Shown piece by piece: positions 1-5,034 of a DNA stretch of 5,034 bases; position 1 is the stretch's first letter, and every line of letters starts with the position of its first letter. Made by a program: the position numbers and the translations under genes. The stretch spans positions 1 to 5,034 of the forward strand of contig JAJCYJ010000593.1 of assembly GCA_029262975.1 (NCBI GenBank). Reading direction: 5' to 3'. Below the pieces are notes generated by a model. The model was not told the DNA's origin and did no database searches. It saw nothing but the letters and a program-made list of their open reading frames with translations. The DNA is from Saprospiraceae bacterium (lineage in GTDB: Bacteria > Bacteroidota > Bacteroidia > Chitinophagales > Saprospiraceae).

Positions 1-930
1 TACAAAGTAGAAAAATTAATAAAATATGATCAGGAATTAATAGAAGCAGGCAAGCCATCATATATCGGTCATTTTGCAAGCGGTTTATATCTTGAGCAAA
101 ATGGTCTGGGCGAAGTTATTATCAAACCATCAAAAGAGAATACTCATAAACCCAAGGGTTTTGTAATGGCGTCGGCAATGGCAGCAGCCAATAAATGGGC
201 CAACTACAGGAGAAACCTGAGGTATAAAAAGATGCTAAAAAAATTACCCGACCTGCCACGGCTACTTTCCGAAGGAGATTCATGGTTTCAGCATCCTCTT
301 CTAAATGATATTATAGATTGTATCGGACGGTTTTATCCTGTTTATTGCTTATCAAGTGCTGGAGACACCATCCGCAATTATATTAAAGGAGGAGAATTTA
401 TCCAGGAAATTGAAAAGTTAAAACCGACTGTATTTTTGATAAGCGGAGGAGGTAATGACATTTTAGGTGAAAGCATGCGAAAGTTTCTGGCAGATACTAT
501 TCCTGATAATCCAAAACCAAAAGATTTTTTTAGCGATCAATTGCATCATGAAATTGAAGCTGTCATAACTATTTATCGCACCATTTTTGGATATTATAAA
601 AAACATTCTCCGGACTTACATATACTTGTTCATGGCTATGACTATCCACGTCCACTAAAACCAAATTCGAAGAATAGAAGTTGGATGGGGAAATACCTAG
701 ATGAAAAGAAAATCTTGAATGATGAGGACCGCACTGCAGTCTCTCACTTTTTGATAGATACCTTCAACAACAGTATTAAGGAATTGGCCGAAGAATTTGA
801 TCTCGTGCAATATATGGATCTAAGAGGAATTACGAATGATGAACAATGGGATGACGAGATTCACCCTGATGACATTGGATTTCAAAATATTTCATTAAAG
901 TTTATACAAAAGATTAACTCGATCGTATAA
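1..930 (+). CDS. SGNH/GDSL-type hydrolase domain protein, 5' end missing
   Basis: The frame is open from base 1 to the TAA at 928-930, giving 309 visible residues, so the gene most likely begins upstream of the window. An ATG at 166 could start a 254-residue version, but the 55 codons before it read as ordinary protein. Counting from that ATG, the SGNH hydrolase blocks are all present: block I GDSWF with nucleophile Ser39, block II Gly66 in SSAGDT, block III GGGNDI with Asn97, and block V DEIHP with Asp230 and His233. Families with this fold are esterases, lipases or carbohydrate deacetylases; the substrate here cannot be told. No signal peptide or membrane segment is visible in the part seen, so a cytoplasmic location is plausible. 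The gene sits 32 bp upstream of a MoxR ATPase gene on the same strand, suggesting it belongs to the same conflict operon, perhaps as effector (inference). The nature of the N-terminal part is unknown. Confidence 0.85.
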   Translation, partial: YKVEKLIKYDQELIEAGKPSYIGHFASGLYLEQNGLGEVIIKPSKENTHKPKGFVMASAMAAANKWANYRRNLRYKKMLKKLPDLPRLLSEGDSWFQHPLLNDIIDCIGRFYPVYCLSSAGDTIRNYIKGGEFIQEIEKLKPTVFLISGGGNDILGESMRKFLADTIPDNPKPKDFFSDQLHHEIEAVITIYRTIFGYYKKHSPDLHILVHGYDYPRPLKPNSKNRSWMGKYLDEKKILNDEDRTAVSHFLIDTFNNSIKELAEEFDLVQYMDLRGITNDEQWDDEIHPDDIGFQNISLKFIQKINSIV

Positions 931-962
931 TTGTAATTAGAATAAATAAAAAAATATTAATA
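901..962 (+). promoter_or_regulatory. A/T-rich leader of the MoxR gene, weak Bacteroidota-like promoter candidate
   Basis: The 32-bp spacer between the hydrolase stop and the MoxR ATG is almost entirely A and T, with no Shine-Dalgarno sequence and no hairpin-forming inverted repeat. TATAATTG at 926-933 is one base off the Bacteroidota -7 pattern TAnnTTTG. TTTA at 901-904 lies 21 bases before it and is one base off the -33 TTTG. If used, it would give a short leader and let the MoxR gene and those downstream be transcribed separately from the hydrolase. Such matches are easily found by chance in A/T-rich DNA, so this is only a candidate. Confidence 0.2.
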
Positions 963-1994
963 ATGGCAGCATCCGCAAATAAAAAAGCGAATATAACTGA
1001 TGAGGCGAAGTACTTACCAGATGAAGGATTACAGGCCGCTCTCGAAGTTGCCATGGACATGGAGATACCGCTATTCCTGACTGGCGAACCTGGTACCGGC
1101 AAAACCATGCTCGCATATTGGGTCGCTCAAAATAAGGAATACCAGGACAATTATAGTCTCGACCCGGATGTCCTTCGATTTAATGTAAAGACAACTTCAA
1201 TAGCCAAAGATTTACTTTATCGATATGATGCTATCAGACACTTTAGAGATAGCCACAAGGAGGGAAATGAATTGTTGAATATTCTAAATTACATCCACTT
1301 TGAGGCACTTGGTCAATCTATAATTACCGCCCGGGAAAAAAGAAGAGTTGTGCTTATAGATGAGATAGACAAAGCTCCACGGGATTTACCTAATGATCTT
1401 TTATATGAATTTGAAAAGTTAGGATTCAGAATAGATGAAGCTACAGCCCTTGAAATTGAGGATGAGAATTTTGATTGGAATGAAATGCCATCACTCAAAA
1501 GATTAAAAGCAGCAAAACCAATATTTGACGAACAGCACTTTATCCAGTTTGCCACGAAGGAAGAACAGAAATCAAAAAAAATTAAAAAGCCGGTACTCAT
1601 CCTGACGAGTAATTCAGAAAAAAACCTCCCTGATGCTTTTTTGCGCCGATGTGCATTTTATCACATTCCTTTTCCGGAAGATGAAGATAAATTGCTTAAA
1701 ATATTGGAAATAAAAGGTCTGTACAACAGTAAAAAAGAAACCCAGCTTACGAAAGATGCGGTGGATTTTTTTCTGGGATTAAGACAAAAAGCGGGATTAA
1801 GAAAAAAACCTGCAACTGCCGAGCTCATAGCATGGGTAGAATTGTTACAATCAATTGGTATATCTCCGAAAAAAGAGTTGAGTGATTTAGAATTGAAGAA
1901 ACTTCGCCCGTCATTGACACTTCTGGGTAAAAACAAAGAAGATCTGGATCGAATAATCGGGCAATTAAAAGTCAAAAAACAGGGAACCGCATGA
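963..1994 (+). CDS. MoxR-family AAA+ ATPase
   Basis: This encodes a complete 343-residue AAA+ ATPase of the MoxR type. Visible motifs are Walker A GEPGTGKT (41-48), Walker B VVLIDEID (129-136), sensor 1 in LILTSN (Asn217), the arginine-finger pair FLRRC (Arg228/Arg229), and a sensor 2/lid region around KKPATAELIAW (281-291). MoxR ATPases form hexameric rings that remodel protein partners and work with von Willebrand A proteins; such a partner appears to be encoded at 3515. The segment TTSIAKDLLYRYDAI (77-91) resembles the one I recall from MoxR proteins of conflict systems rather than housekeeping MoxR. The stretch between Walker B and sensor 1 is long (about 75 residues), with an acidic/aromatic part near 164-176 and a lysine-rich end at 199-209. 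The ATG follows an A/T-rich leader and is the only sensible start. Its TGA overlaps the next start (ATGA), implying translational coupling. Confidence in the family is high; the role in defence is inferred from context. Confidence 0.94.
   Translation: MAASANKKANITDEAKYLPDEGLQAALEVAMDMEIPLFLTGEPGTGKTMLAYWVAQNKEYQDNYSLDPDVLRFNVKTTSIAKDLLYRYDAIRHFRDSHKEGNELLNILNYIHFEALGQSIITAREKRRVVLIDEIDKAPRDLPNDLLYEFEKLGFRIDEATALEIEDENFDWNEMPSLKRLKAAKPIFDEQHFIQFATKEEQKSKKIKKPVLILTSNSEKNLPDAFLRRCAFYHIPFPEDEDKLLKILEIKGLYNSKKETQLTKDAVDFFLGLRQKAGLRKKPATAELIAWVELLQSIGISPKKELSDLELKKLRPSLTLLGKNKEDLDRIIGQLKVKKQGTA
1981..1994 (+). promoter_or_regulatory. Ribosome binding site and ATGA start/stop overlap
   Basis: AGGGAA at 1981-1986 lies four bases before the ATG at 1991, and that ATG overlaps the MoxR TGA stop (1992-1994) as ATGA. 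This is a typical translational-coupling arrangement. It ties synthesis of the ATPase to that of the CHAT protease and supports 1991 as the true start. It is the only Shine-Dalgarno-like site seen before a start in this window. Confidence 0.6.
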
Positions 1995-3514
1995 TCAGGA
2001 GCGCTTTTATAGCAGCTGTCTTTGATCAGGATCACCCCCTGAATAAGGTTTTAATGGAAGGTGGCGGCATTATGACCCTTGTAAATTTGCAGTCAGACTG
2101 GAAGTGTTTTCCTATATACAAAGCTAATATTGAAACGATCAGGGAAATCTTTAGCACCGATGATCATTCACAAATTCAAATATTCCATTTTTCAGGTCAC
2201 GCATTTGACACAGGGTTACAAATAAACGACGCGCTGGGCGGAATGGCTCAATTGGCCGAAAAAGCAGCAGCTAGTTATCTTGTAGATCCCGGAGGATTAG
2301 CCTCCATGATCAAGACCATACACGACGTACAATTGGTATTCTTAAACGGATGTTCTACAAAAAATCAGGTAGATAAATTTATCAATGCCGGTATTCCCGC
2401 CGTCATTTATACTAATCATCCATTAATTGACCGTATAGGACAAAGATTTGCACAAGTATTTTATCAGAGTTTTTTTGAATTTGGCGCAACATTAGAAAAT
2501 TCCGTTAGCCTGGCCATCACGGATATTGAATCTGTTAAAAATAATCTTCCGGAAGGAGTGATAAATAAAGATTTACGTGACAAGATGAGAGGAGGAGGTC
2601 TCAATCTAAACCCGGATGATGATGGACCACTGTATGAGTTGGCCGCTAGTGAAGAATTTAAAAAGAAAAAACTTGCAGACTGGCCTGCCCCTCCCGACAA
2701 TAGAGACAAAGGCGTTGCTCGATCAACAAGTACTTTTCTTATACCAAAAGAAACTGCCCTGCTTTGCAATCGCAAGAAGCAAAAAGAATTATTTAATGAT
2801 GCGCTTGATGGTATTTTTTCAGAGAATCCGAGTGAAGAACCATTCTTCTTTTTTATTCACGACTTAGATAAATCATGTCCGCTTAGCCTGACTAAAAGAT
2901 TTGAACTTTTTGACAGGATGACCTTTTTAAAAGATTCTAAATTGCCGGAAGATCAACTCGAGTGGAGACAGGTAGAACTTCCTGAGACACGTCATATCAG
3001 GGATAAAGCACTTTGTCTGGAAAGGTTAAAAGAGATATATGGCAAAATTCTTAATTCGGAAATTCGAACGGATACTATTATCAACTTGAGCCCAAAAGTA
3101 ATTGCATATCATGATTTGAATAATTTAGAAATGGAATGTGATGACGACTTTAAAAATCTTCTCCGAATTTATGTAGAGGACTTCACTCCCATTATGGCCA
3201 GAGAATTTAGCAGTTGTAAAATTGTCCTATTCTCAATAGAGTATTATGATAAGAACAGTCCATTCAATTTATTCTTCAAAGAGCTAGCAGAACAACATCC
3301 AGGAAGAGTCTTTAATCTGACGGGGTTATCACCAGTTAAAAAACAACATGTGGGTAATTGGCTTCTGAAAGTATTTAAAGACAAACCGGACCCACCCACG
3401 GTACAGGATATATTTGAATCATTGGATACTTCAGATTCAGCAGTGATGATGTACGATATGGAAAATGCGTTGGAAGACACACTTAAGAAATACAATGAAA
3501 AATTAAAAACCTAA
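1991..3514 (+). CDS. CHAT (caspase-like) protease with iSTAND-like C-terminal domain
   Basis: This is a 507-residue two-domain protein. Residues 1-180 form a CHAT/caspase-fold peptidase. The catalytic His70 sits in IFHFSGHA (64-71) and the catalytic Cys121 in LVFLNGCST (115-123), each after a hydrophobic strand. The following AGIPAVIYT (133-141) is the usual next strand of CHAT domains. A charged linker (about 185-245) leads to a C-terminal domain (about 249-507) beginning with LIPKETALLCNRKKQ. It has an NTPase-like layout, with a hydrophobic strand FFFFIHD (285-291) and a later strand KIVLFS (410-415), but no GxxxxGK[ST] P-loop. This resembles the inactive STAND modules (iSTAND) fused to proteases in bacterial conflict systems. 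CHAT proteases cut specific partner proteins, often leading to cell death or dormancy; the target here is unknown. The start overlaps the MoxR stop, and the stop abuts the next gene in the same frame. Confidence is high for CHAT and moderate for the iSTAND assignment. Confidence 0.9.
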   Translation: MIRSAFIAAVFDQDHPLNKVLMEGGGIMTLVNLQSDWKCFPIYKANIETIREIFSTDDHSQIQIFHFSGHAFDTGLQINDALGGMAQLAEKAAASYLVDPGGLASMIKTIHDVQLVFLNGCSTKNQVDKFINAGIPAVIYTNHPLIDRIGQRFAQVFYQSFFEFGATLENSVSLAITDIESVKNNLPEGVINKDLRDKMRGGGLNLNPDDDGPLYELAASEEFKKKKLADWPAPPDNRDKGVARSTSTFLIPKETALLCNRKKQKELFNDALDGIFSENPSEEPFFFFIHDLDKSCPLSLTKRFELFDRMTFLKDSKLPEDQLEWRQVELPETRHIRDKALCLERLKEIYGKILNSEIRTDTIINLSPKVIAYHDLNNLEMECDDDFKNLLRIYVEDFTPIMAREFSSCKIVLFSIEYYDKNSPFNLFFKELAEQHPGRVFNLTGLSPVKKQHVGNWLLKVFKDKPDPPTVQDIFESLDTSDSAVMMYDMENALEDTLKKYNEKLKT

Positions 3515-3517
3515 TTG
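3512..3517 (+). promoter_or_regulatory. Zero-gap stop/start junction TAA-TTG, same reading frame
   Basis: The TAA of the CHAT gene (3512-3514) is followed at once by TTG (3515-3517), and the open frame continues in the same phase to the window edge. No Shine-Dalgarno sequence precedes it; the upstream stretch is A-rich. TTG is preferred as start because a conserved-looking N-terminal domain begins within about 20 residues of it. The next in-frame ATG (3674) would delete most of that domain. Re-initiation after termination is the likely mechanism; read-through to a fusion is possible. Confidence 0.55.
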
Positions 3518-5034
3518 GAAAAAGAACAGTGCATACTACCCCTTAAAAGATTATTAATTCTGTTAAAATCTCATGGCTTCGTTTTTGGAGTTGATACTAT
3601 AATTCGTCTTAATAAATATTGGGAAGATATATGTGAAAATGTTGAAATCGATAGAAATATAGTCAAATATCAGATGGCCGCAATATTGAGTCATTCTGAA
3701 GAAGAACAGGAATTGTTTTACGAATTATTTGATGCTTATCTTCCAAATTTAAATCCCATAGAATGGGCTTCATCTCAGAAACCGATTGAGGAAGAGCTGA
3801 AATCAGAATCAAAACCACCGTCGAGAACCAGACCAAATTTTCAACAATCTCCGAGGGCGTCCAGACAGGTTCGCCATGATGCACAAATATCCTTTTCCAA
3901 AGGACCGATCCTCCCAGTATTGACATTTCCCAATAATGATCTGAGGATCTGGAGTATACCAGAAATGAGTCCGGCACTAGTCCCACTTCAGGAGAAAGTA
4001 TGGATGGAGACTACCCAATGGGATGTACCGGCCAGTATTATTGCGACCATTAAATCCGGGGGAATTCCGAAGATTAAATATCAAAAACGCAAGCGTGCGC
4101 CTCGCTATTTGGCACTTATTGAGCAGTTAAGTCCCAGGGATCATATTGCGGGTGTGGGTGTCGAACTTTTAAGAGAGATTAATCGCCGTGATCTGGAAAC
4201 AGATTTCTATTTTTATAAATCAACGCCATCAAGATGCTGGAAAAGTCTTCCTAACCGACGAAGTCATATACATCTTGAATTACTAAAAAGTGAATGGGAG
4301 GGAGCGCGACTTCTGTTAATTGGAGATTCAGCCAACTTCATTGATGCTATGAATGGAACTCCCTCTAATATCGCATTAGACATTAAAGAAAGTTGGGAGG
4401 AGGTCGCCTTAATCTGTACCAATAGCCCTCTGGAATGGGGCTATAACGAAAGAATTTTAAATGAGCTTTTTCCTGTTATCCCTTTGGGCATAGATGGTCT
4501 GTCATCTTTGATAAATCAATGGAATGGCAACGATAAAAAAACACCAGAATTCTGGAAAAACCATAACCTTGAAGTCCTACCTCCTACTCTTTCTTCCGGC
4601 CGTAACAGATCACAGGATGATGTATTGATCGATTTGTATCGATATTTAGGTAAGGAGGCATTTCAATGGATGTGTGCCACCGCAGTTTATCCTGAGATCT
4701 ACTTTGAATTATCTGCCCACCTGCACGATGAAGCGATTCCTTCTCAATCAGATTTATCAGAATGGGAACAGAACAAAATCTGGCACACAGCCTTACTTGC
4801 TATTAGTCGGCTGGAATGGTATCGCAATGGATATATACCAGAGAGGATGAGAAAAAGGCTCATGGAACTTTTAGAAAGTAAGGACCTGGCCATAGTAGAT
4901 AATGAAATACGCCGCATTCTTCAATGGTCTTATAATACGGTAGATGAGGGCAGCTATGCAGCAGCAGAAAGAAAGGAATTGTTTGGCAAACTGGCTGAAA
5001 AACTGTTTCGAATTTTATGGATAGACGACCATCC
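3515..5034 (+). CDS. CoxE/vWA-type protein of a MoxR-vWA conflict system, 3' end missing
   Basis: The frame is open from 3515 to the window end, giving 506 visible residues and no stop. Residues 1-75 form a helical domain with GFVFGVDTI (21-29) and LFYELFDAY (67-75). This pattern matches, from memory, the N-terminus of CoxE/vWA proteins that partner MoxR ATPases. Residues 86-130 are a basic, proline/serine-rich, probably disordered linker. A vWA-like core follows: RYLALIEQLSPRDHIAG (197-213), the strand TDFYFYK (229-235), ARLLLIGDS (264-272), and SPLEWGYNE (304-312). The canonical MIDAS DxSxS is not seen; Glu203 and Ser206 sit where it would be expected. Residues 365-506 are mostly helical, including WMCATAVYPEIYFEL (385-399) and LEWYRNGYIPERMR (433-446). 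The protein presumably continues into a further domain downstream. It should work with the MoxR ATPase encoded at 963, by analogy with MoxR-vWA pairs. The start at TTG is an inference; the alternative ATG at 3674 would truncate the first domain. Confidence 0.82.
   Translation, partial: MEKEQCILPLKRLLILLKSHGFVFGVDTIIRLNKYWEDICENVEIDRNIVKYQMAAILSHSEEEQELFYELFDAYLPNLNPIEWASSQKPIEEELKSESKPPSRTRPNFQQSPRASRQVRHDAQISFSKGPILPVLTFPNNDLRIWSIPEMSPALVPLQEKVWMETTQWDVPASIIATIKSGGIPKIKYQKRKRAPRYLALIEQLSPRDHIAGVGVELLREINRRDLETDFYFYKSTPSRCWKSLPNRRSHIHLELLKSEWEGARLLLIGDSANFIDAMNGTPSNIALDIKESWEEVALICTNSPLEWGYNERILNELFPVIPLGIDGLSSLINQWNGNDKKTPEFWKNHNLEVLPPTLSSGRNRSQDDVLIDLYRYLGKEAFQWMCATAVYPEIYFELSAHLHDEAIPSQSDLSEWEQNKIWHTALLAISRLEWYRNGYIPERMRKRLMELLESKDLAIVDNEIRRILQWSYNTVDEGSYAAAERKELFGKLAEKLFRILWIDDH

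Noticed and set aside
931..962. Possible transcription terminator between the hydrolase and MoxR genes
   Set aside because: The spacer is A/T-rich but shows no stem-forming inverted repeat with G/C pairs, so an intrinsic terminator is not supported.
166..1000. Similar alanine/asparagine-rich beginnings after the ATG at 166 and after the MoxR ATG at 963 (AAANKWAN and ASANKKAN), suggesting a duplicated start region
   Set aside because: The match covers only a few common residues, the DNA around it is not repeated, and the proteins are unrelated.
1661..2035. 124-codon open frame on the - strand across the MoxR/CHAT junction
   Set aside because: It is antisense to the sensor and lid region of the ATPase and to the CHAT start; serine-rich composition typical of reverse shadows of A-rich genes.
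2616..2867. 83-codon + strand open frame inside the CHAT-iSTAND gene
   Set aside because: It is out of frame within a gene with clear domain structure, has low-complexity composition and no ribosome binding site.
3515..3676. Alternative start of the vWA-type gene at ATG 3674
   Set aside because: It would delete 53 residues, including the GFVFGVDTI part of the N-terminal domain, and would leave an unexplained 159-bp coding-like gap in an otherwise gapless operon.
3663..3986. 107-codon open frame on the - strand opposite the start of the vWA-type gene
   Set aside because: It lies wholly within the + strand frame from 3515, which has recognisable domains; the reverse translation shows no known motif.

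Overview
The window looks like part of an accessory (conflict/defence-type) locus from an A+T-rich Gram-negative bacterium, most plausibly a member of the Bacteroidota. The reasons are the A-rich leaders that mostly lack Shine-Dalgarno sequences, the low G+C content (judged by eye, not counted), and the type of protein families present. No taxonomic marker gene is present, so this assignment is an inference.

There are four tightly packed genes, all on the + strand and probably one operon. Positions 1-930 hold the 3' part of a gene whose product ends in an SGNH/GDSL-type hydrolase domain with all catalytic blocks intact; its true start lies outside the window. A 32-bp A/T-only-like spacer follows. 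Positions 963-1994 encode a MoxR-family AAA+ ATPase. It overlaps by 4 bases (ATGA) with 1991-3514, which encodes a CHAT (caspase-like) protease fused to a C-terminal domain resembling an inactivated STAND NTPase (iSTAND-like). Directly after that stop codon, in the same reading frame and with zero spacing, a fourth gene starts at a TTG (3515) and runs off the right edge. Its 506 visible residues look like a CoxE/von Willebrand A-type partner protein: an N-terminal helical domain, a basic/proline-rich linker, a degenerate vWA-like domain, then a conserved helical region.

The MoxR ATPase + vWA protein + third-component arrangement matches the MoxR-vWA NTP-dependent conflict systems described computationally by Kaur, Burroughs, Iyer and Aravind (eLife 2020). 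In those systems an ATPase/vWA pair is proposed to act as a chaperone-like threshold switch controlling proteases and variable effectors. Here the likely logic, which is inference, is that the MoxR ATPase and vWA protein sense or remodel a trigger, the CHAT protease is released as the executioner, and the SGNH hydrolase or the unseen C-terminus of the fourth protein acts as effector or cleavage target. I saw no RNA genes, CRISPR array, insertion sequence, strong terminator or long repeats, and the remaining open frames on the opposite strand look like shadows of these four genes.
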